The position numbers and the translations under genes were made by a program. Below, piece by piece: positions 1-8,399 of a stretch of DNA of 64,000 bases. The stretch is from Salinivirgaceae bacterium (GTDB lineage Bacteria > Bacteroidota > Bacteroidia > Bacteroidales > SZUA-534), in assembly GCA_017645945.1 (NCBI GenBank), contig JAGCNL010000047.1, forward strand, positions 1 to 64,000, given 5' to 3'. How positions within the stretch are numbered: position 1 is the first letter of the stretch; the number at the start of each line of letters is the position of its first letter. The notes beneath the pieces were generated by a model, which saw only the letters and a program-made list of their open reading frames with translations, had not been told where the DNA came from and made no database searches.

Positions 1-2
1 GC

Positions 3-2738
3 AACTTTGGTTTTGTGTTTGCCAAGGCCAACAGCGGCAAGGAGCAGCTGAACCGCACCATTGCCCACGAACTGGCGCACGGTGCTTTCTGCCTATGGCA
101 TACCTTCAGCAGCGAGAACATCTACGTTGCCCAGCGGGGCTCCACCCAGAACCTTATGGACTACAACGGCACCAACGCCGAACTTTACAAATACCAGTGG
201 GACTATATCCACAACCCGCAGGAGGGAATTGTAAGGTGGATGGTGGAGGATGAGGAAGGGGAAGCATGGAAACAACCGGGCACAAAAATATTGTGCATAA
301 AAGATGATAACGTAATAAATAAAATTAGGGAATATAGGTATTTCTATTTGCCAACAGGAGACATAGCTGACTTTGAAAAATATGTAGTAAGCGGTTTTTA
401 TGCAGAAGATGATGTTACGCCTGAAGCACGAGGTGCTTTGGCAACAGTGCGAATAAACGGTTATGACCATTCGATTCTATATCAAACAGAAGAGAATACA
501 AATACCCATACGATATTAGGATGGGGATACAAAAAAAATAATGGAAAATACGCAAGGGTTTTAGACATAAACAATGTACCAGTTAATCCAAAAGATGTGG
601 ATCCTGTACGTGTTTATATAAGAAATAATGCCATAGTCATTGTAAATAATAAGGGTGTTGAAGTAGAGAATATCCAATATAGCGGTGACAATAGTTGCAA
701 TTGCAAATCAGATGAGTTAACCAACAAAACGTATTTTGCAAATGACAGCAACGTTGACCAGTGTTATATTGAATATGCAAAAAGCACAATAAAGAATCAT
801 GTTGAGCATCTTAACGACAATGAAGATTTAGTAGGGCGGTTAGTACAACAAATTGACGGTGAAGAACAAGTTGATTATACCGGATATTTTGGAGAAATAT
901 TTATTGACAAAATAAAAGCATACGAAAAGGCAAATGATGGTCGAAGATTCATAGTGGCAGTATGTGAATCCAAATGTTTCTCAGAAAACCAGAAACAATG
1001 GGATGAATTGGCGAAAACAGTATTCATCAAGGCCAATTTAACATCTAAAGACGTACTTATAACGCTTCCATATGTGGATTGCAATGGCATAGGTAGGGAT
1101 TTAGGACGCTATTACTTTATGCCAGGCATAGCAGCAGGTGATGATGTGAAAATTCAATATTCAGCGCTAAAAACTGATTACAACAATATTCTAGAAGCAT
1201 TCAGCGTCAAAGCCAATAGTGGTTTAGGTGAATTAAATCAATTTGTACGCGATGTTTTCATTCAAACGCAGAAAGTTTATGTTCAGCGATATTACTACCT
1301 GACGTGGAAAGGTGACTTGATATGCGGTGAAGACAAAGTTGATTATAATCATACAGGATTCTATGGTAGTTACGATTTCCGTTTATCCTACGACAAACGG
1401 TTGAAGAATTATATAAATTTAAGAAATTACGAAAGGAGTTTGCATCCACAGGGGCAGCAGAATTGGACAGACTATCAAGCTCAAGAATTGATAAAAGCGC
1501 AGCAGAAGCTATCTGATTTTTGCGATAATTCTCAATTCAACGGCGATGATATTGTAAATCACGGGCTGAACGAATATTTGGGATGTTCTGACAAAGATGT
1601 ATGCTTACAGTATGCTGAATGGTATGCAAGATATTTATGGGGCTCAACCAATGATTCACCTAAAGATGAGTGTTTTTATGGAGGTAGAAATCAAATCGTT
1701 TACGAGGATAATCTTGCAGCCATAGATGTTATTGGCTTAATGCTGTCGCCTATTGGGTTGGATTTTATTGCAGATGCGGTTGGTGCGGTGTATGCTTTGT
1801 CGAATGAAGACTACCTAAACGGAAGTATTTATGCTGCAAGTGTTCTGTGTGTTGGCACATTTGGCGAATTATCAATAAAGGGGTTGAAGTTAGGAACTCA
1901 TGCGATAGTAGAAGATGGCGGAAAATTTATAATTAAGGAGAAGAAAATCGGTAATATCGCAGGTGGTGTTGTAGAAACTACTGCGAAATACGCTGACAAC
2001 CTGACCGGTGAACTTAGAAAGACCTACGATGAATTATCGACAATATTTGATGAACTAAAAACACAAGGCATAAACGTTAAGTACACGGATGATGGCAGGT
2101 TCTTCAACAGCAGTGGCGACGTGATACTTGAAATAGCCAATGGCAAATTCACGGTAAAAAAATGGGGTGCACATTATGAAGGTGAAGTTGTAAAAAAACT
2201 CGACAATGGCTATTGGCTCGTAGAAAATGATGGAACTTATTCTATAGATTTGGGATTCAAGGAAGGAAGAACTCTCGATGCTAAGGAAGTAAATGAATAT
2301 TTAATAAATACGCAATATAAAGACCCTTCTAAAGCCCCTTCATATGGACCTTTTTCAGAATATAAACCGGACTCGGAAGTTAAAGAAATGGTTTTGCATA
2401 AAGGTGATAAAATATACATTGTGGAAGATAATGAAGGACGTCCAGGTGGCTACGCTTCTAAAGATAAAGTTACAACACTTGCAGAATTTCGGGATAAACT
2501 TGCTGTAAAAGAAGAATGGAAACCAACTTCAAAAATACCAACGTTAAGGGAATACGAAGTACAACAAGATATTCGTGTTAGAAGTGGTGTCGTTGGTCCG
2601 CAAAACGATAATGGAACAATCTTGTTTGGAGGTGGGCATCAATATGAAATAATAATTACCGAAGATTTGGGATGGTGGGATGCTAAAATACCTTCTTGTT
2701 TAAGAAGAATTGAAGAATCAACAATAATACTAAAATGA
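3..2738 (+). CDS. polymorphic toxin, C-terminal part (5' truncated by window)
   Basis: The reading frame is open to the left edge, so the true start lies outside the window. Residue numbers count from the GTG at 15. A zincin-type motif HELAHGAFCLWH lies near residues 18-29, a metallopeptidase-like segment usual in large Bacteroidota secreted toxins. A hydrophobic, glycine/alanine-rich stretch near residues 567-630 resembles the pre-toxin region of polymorphic toxins. The last ~120 residues form a variable tip: a V-x-S-G-V-V-G-P segment followed by GGGHQYE. To my eye this resembles the end of TNT-type NAD+ glycohydrolase toxins, but that is inference. The first ~260 bases are GC-rich and the rest AT-rich. 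The stop overlaps the next gene (ATGA), as expected for a toxin/immunity pair. Most of the middle is not recognised. Alternative: a secreted metallopeptidase without toxin role. Confidence 0.65.
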   Translation, partial: NFGFVFAKANSGKEQLNRTIAHELAHGAFCLWHTFSSENIYVAQRGSTQNLMDYNGTNAELYKYQWDYIHNPQEGIVRWMVEDEEGEAWKQPGTKILCIKDDNVINKIREYRYFYLPTGDIADFEKYVVSGFYAEDDVTPEARGALATVRINGYDHSILYQTEENTNTHTILGWGYKKNNGKYARVLDINNVPVNPKDVDPVRVYIRNNAIVIVNNKGVEVENIQYSGDNSCNCKSDELTNKTYFANDSNVDQCYIEYAKSTIKNHVEHLNDNEDLVGRLVQQIDGEEQVDYTGYFGEIFIDKIKAYEKANDGRRFIVAVCESKCFSENQKQWDELAKTVFIKANLTSKDVLITLPYVDCNGIGRDLGRYYFMPGIAAGDDVKIQYSALKTDYNNILEAFSVKANSGLGELNQFVRDVFIQTQKVYVQRYYYLTWKGDLICGEDKVDYNHTGFYGSYDFRLSYDKRLKNYINLRNYERSLHPQGQQNWTDYQAQELIKAQQKLSDFCDNSQFNGDDIVNHGLNEYLGCSDKDVCLQYAEWYARYLWGSTNDSPKDECFYGGRNQIVYEDNLAAIDVIGLMLSPIGLDFIADAVGAVYALSNEDYLNGSIYAASVLCVGTFGELSIKGLKLGTHAIVEDGGKFIIKEKKIGNIAGGVVETTAKYADNLTGELRKTYDELSTIFDELKTQGINVKYTDDGRFFNSSGDVILEIANGKFTVKKWGAHYEGEVVKKLDNGYWLVENDGTYSIDLGFKEGRTLDAKEVNEYLINTQYKDPSKAPSYGPFSEYKPDSEVKEMVLHKGDKIYIVEDNEGRPGGYASKDKVTTLAEFRDKLAVKEEWKPTSKIPTLREYEVQQDIRVRSGVVGPQNDNGTILFGGGHQYEIIITEDLGWWDAKIPSCLRRIEESTIILK

Positions 2739-3250
2739 ATAAGATTACAGATTACCAATGGTACAACGAAAAAGGGATAATCGTCGATGTATTCGCAAAC
2801 CCCTACGAACCTATTACAAACCCTAATGTGGTTTCGGATGATTTTTTTCGAGATAAAGATGGTAATAGATGTAGATATGGTATTCGTTGGATTTATAAAG
2901 ACAAACTTATAGTTTTCCCAAATGTTGATGGTTGGAAATGTAGTCCTAACTTGTCAATGGATAAAGTGATAATAAACCACGGCGATTATGTGGCAGTGCA
3001 TGATGCAGATGGAAGTCTATTGCAGAAATTACCTTATCCACCAGAACCAATCTCAAATCTAAAAAATGAATTCGGTGGTTATGAGTATAAACGAGTGTAT
3101 CGGAGGTGTTATTGGCTAAAAAAAGAAAATGGAGAATGGTGCATCGCCATAGAAATATGGTGGCGCAGTTGGCGTTTTTGTACTGAGACGCGGGAGTTTA
3201 ACCCTGACACATTAGAGTTTGGCGAAGTATTGACTACCTCTGCTGATTAA
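2735..3250 (+). CDS. putative immunity protein for the upstream toxin
   Basis: This 171-residue protein starts at an ATG sharing four bases with the toxin stop, so the two are translationally coupled. It is soluble, with no signal peptide or membrane segment, and rich in Trp and Tyr, including a W-R-S-W-R segment near the C-terminus. I recognise no family. The immunity role is inferred purely from position directly behind a toxin tip and from the second toxin-tip/immunity pair downstream. Codon use is AT-rich like the toxin tip, not like the GC-richer start of the toxin gene. If the toxin is TNT-like, this would be a cytoplasmic antitoxin that blocks its active site. Confidence 0.5.
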   Translation: MNKITDYQWYNEKGIIVDVFANPYEPITNPNVVSDDFFRDKDGNRCRYGIRWIYKDKLIVFPNVDGWKCSPNLSMDKVIINHGDYVAVHDADGSLLQKLPYPPEPISNLKNEFGGYEYKRVYRRCYWLKKENGEWCIAIEIWWRSWRFCTETREFNPDTLEFGEVLTTSAD

Positions 3251-3264
3251 ATTGGACATCCTGA

Positions 3265-3501
3265 AGCGGACAAAAACAAGATATCCGTGTTAGAAGTGGC
3301 GTTGTTGGTCCGCAAAACGACAATGGAACAATCTTGTTTGGCGGTGGACATCAATTCTTAATATTGCGTGAAGAATATACAGGTAAAAGCATAGAAGAAA
3401 TTTCTAATGCTGTTGATGGAGGTAGAGAAGAAATTGAAAAGTATTTTTATTCAATAGAAGATATGATTAAATATGAATGGATAGATGAAGTTCGTAATTA
3501 A
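3265..3501 (+). pseudogene. orphan toxin tip, start-less duplicate of the toxin C-terminus
   Basis: An open frame of about 78 codons begins after a stop at 3262-3264 and has no start codon of its own. Its first part (3277-3355) matches 2565-2643 of the full toxin: 26 codons encode identical residues, from QDIRVRSG to FGGGHQ, and the six base differences are all third-position and synonymous. After that point the two proteins diverge completely (YEIIITEDLG in the toxin, FLILREEYTG here). This is the layout of an orphan tip that can recombine onto the toxin through the shared segment. Its stop overlaps the ATG of the next immunity candidate by one base. Not expected to be translated in its present form. 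Confidence 0.75.
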
Positions 3502-4043
3502 TGAGTTTTATGAATAATTGGATTAATCAATTAGTTAGTTTCTTCCCCAAATCTTTGTTAAATGTTGAATTGATTTGGGATATACAGTGGGAAAGATATG
3601 CTATAAAAGTATATGATAACTATCCTCTGCCTGATATTTCATACGTACTATTGTACTTTGATGTAGATAAAGAGATATACAATATTGTTGATTATTCAAA
3701 CGAAAGAAGCGAAGATTCTGGCGTTTTTAGAGAAGATCTACATAACTTGGATTTCGCGTGTGCGGCATTCGTATTTTATGTATATCATAGGTACGATTGC
3801 GAATACGAACGAAAGGCAGGAGAAGACGGCAAGGCTTGGAATGCAAGACGATATATGTGGGCCGATGAATTGTTTGCAAGGGTGGACAAAAAGTTTAAAA
3901 TTGATGAAACCGAAAAGCAACATTTATACAGATATGGTGTCGTAACTTGTCCCAAAGAGGAAATCCCTCGTCAATGGGATTGCATTTGCCATGGTAAAAA
4001 CATGTCTTTAGTAAAAACACTTCAGCGTGTAGAAAAAAATTAA
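3501..4043 (+). CDS. putative immunity protein for the orphan toxin tip
   Basis: The 180-residue protein starts on the last base of the orphan tip's stop codon (TAATG), the coupling expected of a toxin/immunity cassette. It has no signal peptide or transmembrane segment, is rich in aromatic and acidic residues, and I do not recognise its family. It shares no obvious sequence with the first immunity candidate (2735-3250), as expected if each protects against a different tip. Function is inferred from context only. The shorter overlapping frame at 3685-3945 is a shadow. Confidence 0.5.
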   Translation: MSFMNNWINQLVSFFPKSLLNVELIWDIQWERYAIKVYDNYPLPDISYVLLYFDVDKEIYNIVDYSNERSEDSGVFREDLHNLDFACAAFVFYVYHRYDCEYERKAGEDGKAWNARRYMWADELFARVDKKFKIDETEKQHLYRYGVVTCPKEEIPRQWDCICHGKNMSLVKTLQRVEKN

Positions 4044-4073
4044 AACTCAAATCATATAGATGAATAAATGTAG

Positions 4074-4154
4074 GCCCCCAATATTGAAGAAATATCAAAT
4101 GCAGTGAATGCAGGAGATAAACCTGTGTATATTTCTATACTATCAAAGAAATGA
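4074..4154 (+). pseudogene. third toxin-tip remnant
   Basis: A short open frame after a TAG at 4071 encodes an I-E-E-I-S-N-A-V segment that is identical to part of the orphan tip ending at 3501, then diverges and stops at 4152-4154. At DNA level the shared codons differ mostly at third positions. It looks like the C-terminal end of another tip variant of the same toxin family whose front part has been lost. No immunity gene clearly follows; the next ~500 bases hold only broken frames. Confidence 0.5.
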
Positions 4155-4261
4155 ATAACAATTGATATGGAAGTAAAAAATGGATTGATAACCTTTTATG
4201 GTTTCTACCCCAGCCTATATTTATGTAGTCCGTTGAAAAAAGAAAGGCCAAAACATGCAAC

Positions 4262-4560
4262 AAGGGGGGCAATTGTTTTGCCAACGGCAGTTACCGCCCA
4301 GCCTATAAAAGTGTTGCGCAGTGGCAGTAGGACAGGGTTGCCGCCGAGCTAATTGACGTCGACGGCAATGTTAAGTTGTCGTATACGCAGCAGTATGTGG
4401 CTATCGGCAGGGTATGACAGGCCCGCATCACGGACTCGACAACTATACCGAAGAAAAGAAACCGTTTGCGGCACAGTACAGCAGGTACCTGCAGCACAAC
4501 CGAAGCCAATGCCGCATGGAAGGAACCGAAAAATACTGCTTTATAGATTATTTTTTGTAG
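4262..4560 (+). pseudogene. GC-richer coding debris, frameshifted
   Basis: This stretch is visibly richer in G and C than the surrounding AT-rich DNA. One frame reads as plausible protein with an internal TAG (around D-V-D-G-N-V-K-L-S-Y-T-Q-Q-Y up to 4410), then a second frame takes over from the ATG at 4414 (MTGPHHGLDNYTEEKK) to a stop at 4558-4560. A single indel would join them. Base composition is like the front of the toxin gene, so it may be a piece of a related large secreted protein, but no family is recognised. Confidence 0.35.
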
Positions 4561-4666
4561 ATTTGAGAGATGAAATTAAAGATAGTATTTGAAAATACGA
4601 TTTAAAATCGTGTTTGTAAATAACAATGAAAAAAGAGAGAGACGTGTTGGAGTAATTAGTTATTGT

Positions 4667-6721
4667 ATGAGTTCAAGTGTTTTAAAACAAGGTTTATTTC
4701 GTATTTCTACGGTATTATATGCTCGCAATAATGCAAGTAACATATCTATTAAACAGGTTATTAGAAAAATTATTGAGGATGTTGTGGTGCATCGTAGTCC
4801 AAACAAACAATGTTCTGTTTCCGAACTTGTTGCACTTGTCAATGAAGAACACGGTATTATGCTTAGCCATGAGGAAGTAGGCAAAATAATCCAAGATTCT
4901 AAATTTAAAGATAATTTTAATTGGTTTATTGACAATGATAATTGTCTGCAGGTTTCATTGACTACAAAGAGAAAAGTCTTTTTAGAAAATGAAGCAAAGA
5001 AAAAGAATCTATTTGATTATATTGTTGACTTTGTGAAAATCAACAATCTTTCAGATGCTTATGTGGAGAAATTCAAACTATTCTTCTATGGGGTTTTTGC
5101 CACGAATTTGGAAGGTTATAAAAGATTGTTGAATGGAGAAAGCATCATCGAAGTAAGTGAAACGACGTTTGACGAAGAAGAAAAAAGTACAATAAACCAT
5201 TTTTTAAATTGGGATGTAAAAGAAAAGAATCAAGCAGTCTTTGATTTAGCAAATTACGCTTTAGAATATTGCATGCTTGTGAACAAAAAAGACTCATCAT
5301 TTGATATAAACTATTTAAAAAACAAGAGGTTATATCTTGACACAAACATTTTGTTCAGATCTATTGGTGTTAATGGTGAAGATCGAGAAAAGAGAACAGA
5401 ACAGTTTCTCTCCAAATTTTCTCAAGTTCAGCAACAACTATTTATAACAAAGGAAACTGATGCAGAGTTTAAAAACACCTTAAATTATTATATTGGAAAA
5501 CTAAATCAATCATTCACGCCTTCTTGTAAGGTGAAGCCGGAAGTATATGTTGAAACGGTGTCTATTGATGGTTTTTATAAAAATTATTGTAAATGGAGAC
5601 TGGGGAAACGTAATGATTCGGTTGCTGATTATAAACTTTATTTGTTGGCTAAATACGAAGAAGTTTTAAAACGATTCTCTATTCTAAAAGACACTGACAA
5701 ACCATATTCATTCGATGAAAAAGAAAAATTAATAAAAGAATATGCATCTCAAATAATAGAATTTAACAAAGATAAACAATATACTGCAGCAGAGACTGAT
5801 GCAAAAAATATTATTTGGATTGAACAAAAACGTAAGGGCGAGAACAACGATATTTACAAAGTAAAAGATTTTCTTATTTCTTCAGATCAATATCTGAGAA
5901 GATGGGATTATGATCGTAACACCAATGATGTTCCTATTGTTATGATGCCAAGTCAATGGTTGAGTTTGATTCTTAGGTATATGGAAAGAACTGAAAATGA
6001 CTATAAGAGTTTTGTTAATTTTCTGAATATCAAAATTTCAAACCAACAATTATCAGAAGAACAAATGTTCTCTGTAATTAATGGTATTAGTGAAATGACG
6101 AGTGATATTGAACAACAAAGATATTTGTTGAAAGCATTTATTAATGAAGATCTTGAAAAAACAATACAAAACCTTGAAAATGATGCAATAGAAGAAAGGG
6201 CAATGGAGTTTGCAAAAACGACATTGGAACGAAAAATAGAAGATTTAGAAAAGCAACAGCTTGACAATAAAAATGATATAGAGAGTTTAAAAAAAGAAGT
6301 TTTGAGAAAAAATCAAGAATCTGACAATAAAGATGATGAAATAAATAAATATAAAAGTCAATTAGAAGAAAAAAACAATGAAATTGAAGACAAGGATATG
6401 GTTATATCAAGGCATGAGTTAGCTAATTGGAAAAGACCTAAATATTGGTTGTTTTCTATATTTTTATTAGTTAACATCATTATTTTAACCCTTTATTTTA
6501 CTGCACAAAAATGGAATTTCAATTATCCTGCTATACTATTAAATAAGATAGATGACTTGTCTGGGATTAGGAACGCTATAGCTATGGGGCTTTTGTGTTT
6601 CGTTCATGGAGCATTTGCATTATTCTCATTAAATGGAATAATTTGTTTGTGTATGATGAAGCCGGCTGACGACAAAAAACGCTGGTTGCTGAAATTATTT
6701 GATAAACATATTGTCAGATAA
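4667..6721 (+). CDS. PIN-like nuclease with C-terminal coiled coil and membrane anchor
   Basis: Starting at the ATG at 4667 gives 684 residues; the longer frame upstream would need a TTG start. The PIN-like core is recognised by LYLDTNILF (Asp near residue 224), an acidic T-D-A-E-F about 40 residues on, E-T-D-A-K-N-I, and L-I-S-S-D-Q near residue 404, which matches the order of acidic metal-binding residues in PIN nucleases. A long Lys/Glu-rich coiled coil follows (about residues 500-585), then two hydrophobic segments near 590-612 and 636-662. The likely arrangement is a cytoplasmic RNase head tethered to the inner membrane. It sits just upstream of the GTPase/GAP1 conflict operon and may be a companion effector, though about 330 bases separate them. 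Confidence 0.6.
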   Translation: MSSSVLKQGLFRISTVLYARNNASNISIKQVIRKIIEDVVVHRSPNKQCSVSELVALVNEEHGIMLSHEEVGKIIQDSKFKDNFNWFIDNDNCLQVSLTTKRKVFLENEAKKKNLFDYIVDFVKINNLSDAYVEKFKLFFYGVFATNLEGYKRLLNGESIIEVSETTFDEEEKSTINHFLNWDVKEKNQAVFDLANYALEYCMLVNKKDSSFDINYLKNKRLYLDTNILFRSIGVNGEDREKRTEQFLSKFSQVQQQLFITKETDAEFKNTLNYYIGKLNQSFTPSCKVKPEVYVETVSIDGFYKNYCKWRLGKRNDSVADYKLYLLAKYEEVLKRFSILKDTDKPYSFDEKEKLIKEYASQIIEFNKDKQYTAAETDAKNIIWIEQKRKGENNDIYKVKDFLISSDQYLRRWDYDRNTNDVPIVMMPSQWLSLILRYMERTENDYKSFVNFLNIKISNQQLSEEQMFSVINGISEMTSDIEQQRYLLKAFINEDLEKTIQNLENDAIEERAMEFAKTTLERKIEDLEKQQLDNKNDIESLKKEVLRKNQESDNKDDEINKYKSQLEEKNNEIEDKDMVISRHELANWKRPKYWLFSIFLLVNIIILTLYFTAQKWNFNYPAILLNKIDDLSGIRNAIAMGLLCFVHGAFALFSLNGIICLCMMKPADDKKRWLLKLFDKHIVR

Positions 6722-7055
6722 TAATCATGTTTAAATATATCAATGTGGAGCTTCCGTTTCCCAAAAGAATTCTTTAAATGGGCTGGCAAATGAGAAATAA
6801 AAGATAATAATTACAATATGGCACATTCATTATGAATCACATTTCAATATAAGAAAGACTAGTCGTTGCCTATCTGGATTTTATTGAAATTAGTTGGCAG
6901 TGATAGAAACCGTATCAAACTTTTATGAAGATTACGTTTGATGAAATTGCGCTTATGTTGGGTTCATTGTTCGCTAGATTGTTTCAAAAACAAAGGTATA
7001 ATTGAATTTTTCGATTAAAAATTTCCTTAATTTTGAAATAGGAATAAAAATACTT
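6722..7055. other. 334-base intergenic region
   Basis: AT-rich spacer between the PIN-like gene and the phosphoesterase operon. I see no RNA gene or clear repeat. A 26-codon open frame at 6925-7005 (starting MKITFDEIALML) exists but has no support as a gene. The operon promoter probably lies here, yet no clean -33/-7 pair is visible. Confidence 0.4.
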
Positions 7056-8399
7056 ATGATACGATTCCTGCAAATATCAGACATTCACTTTTCAAACCAG
7101 GCAGGGTGTGATGATGATTATGCGCAGATGAAGAGTAAGTTTCTTGAAGACATTGCCAAGTGTTATAAGGAGAAAGGCAATATTGACTATGTGCTTATTT
7201 GTGGCGATATTGCATACTCAGGTACTGACGCCCAATATAAGGAAGCAAGATGTTTTATTGATGATATATGCTCAAGCATAGGATACAGTGGCGAAAATGG
7301 CGAGAATGTTTTTATGGTCCCAGGAAACCATGATAAAAAAAGAGATGTTTATACTAATGCACGTTCTTTGCTTAGAGAACCATTGCAGAAAAAAGATGCT
7401 GTCAAAAAGTTATTGAGTTCGAAAGTGAAAGAACCAATGGCTGTGGCTATTTTGTATGCGCCATTCAAACAATACTATAAGATGGCAGCAGATTATACAA
7501 GTATAAGCGATATTGCAAGGAAGTCTGCTGTCTTCCCTGAATCAGAACTGGAATCAGGGCGCGTCACTAAATTTGAGCCTGAAGATAAAATGTTTTGGTC
7601 TGAACTGATAGGTCATCTAAAAGGCATCCCTGTTACCTTACATGGGAGTAACACATCGCTCCTCTCCGATGAAGATGATGGTGAAAGCAAGAGTTTGATA
7701 AAAGGTAAGCATCTACAAGTGTTGCCTAAGCAAGCGTATAACGTGACGACAAAAGAGGATGAAATTCATATTCTGATGTTACATCATCCCATGAGCGAAA
7801 TTATAAGGGGAGATGAGATTGAAAAAGACATAGATGGTCGTTTTCAATTGCAGTTCTATGGTCACATGCATAAACAGTCATCATCATGTAATAATGCAGT
7901 GAAGATTTATTCAGGTGCTTTGCAACCTCCTGAGGCTGATGAGATGGATGAAGATAATGAGTATTTTCCTGTTTATAATATCATTGAACTTGAGGTCGAG
8001 GATGAAGGAGGTAAACCATGTCTGAAAGTTGATGTTTTCAGCCGTAAATGGGATGGCGTGAAGTTTGATGAATATGAAGAAGAGACAAAAACAGGAAAAG
8101 ATGCATTGAGAGTATTACTCTCAGAAAATGATTCTTGGAAAAAGACTATGGAAAGAATTAGGAATGGTGAATCGACTCCTGATGACCATGACAAGGAAAC
8201 TGAGACGGTGTATCCGCATATCGTTAAACGTGCATTTTTGCATAGCGATAAGCAGACGAAAATTATCAAAGAAATGTATGGGGATGCGTTTGAATCCATT
8301 AGTCCCAACCGCAACAAGTATTTGACATTCTTGAAGCGAGTTGAAGATGATGGAAGAATAAAGGAATTAAATGATATTTTGAAAAGATATGGGAAGTAA
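7056..8399 (+). CDS. calcineurin-like metallophosphoesterase, first gene of GTPase conflict operon
   Basis: The 447-residue protein starts at the ATG at 7056, directly before the conserved core MIRFLQISDIHFS; the longer frame to 7002 is not needed. The full calcineurin-type metal set is present: D-I-H near residues 9-11, GD near 49, GNHD near 89, HHP near 242 and GHMH near 268. These residues bind two metal ions in phosphodiesterases and nucleases of the family. The C-terminal ~150 residues are an unrecognised extension. Its stop lies inside the next gene (11-base overlap), so it belongs to the same operon as the GASH protein, two GTPases and GAP1-like protein. The likely role is effector or signal-nucleotide processing enzyme of that system. 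Confidence 0.8.
   Translation: MIRFLQISDIHFSNQAGCDDDYAQMKSKFLEDIAKCYKEKGNIDYVLICGDIAYSGTDAQYKEARCFIDDICSSIGYSGENGENVFMVPGNHDKKRDVYTNARSLLREPLQKKDAVKKLLSSKVKEPMAVAILYAPFKQYYKMAADYTSISDIARKSAVFPESELESGRVTKFEPEDKMFWSELIGHLKGIPVTLHGSNTSLLSDEDDGESKSLIKGKHLQVLPKQAYNVTTKEDEIHILMLHHPMSEIIRGDEIEKDIDGRFQLQFYGHMHKQSSSCNNAVKIYSGALQPPEADEMDEDNEYFPVYNIIELEVEDEGGKPCLKVDVFSRKWDGVKFDEYEEETKTGKDALRVLLSENDSWKKTMERIRNGESTPDDHDKETETVYPHIVKRAFLHSDKQTKIIKEMYGDAFESISPNRNKYLTFLKRVEDDGRIKELNDILKRYGK

Noticed and set aside
4167..4592. Two short plus-strand frames (61 and 79 codons)
   Set aside because: They read through the GC-rich debris in other phases; the plausible protein-like phases are those listed as a pseudogene.
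6925..7005. 26-codon frame before the phosphoesterase operon
   Set aside because: No ribosome site, no conservation evidence and overlaps the presumed promoter region.
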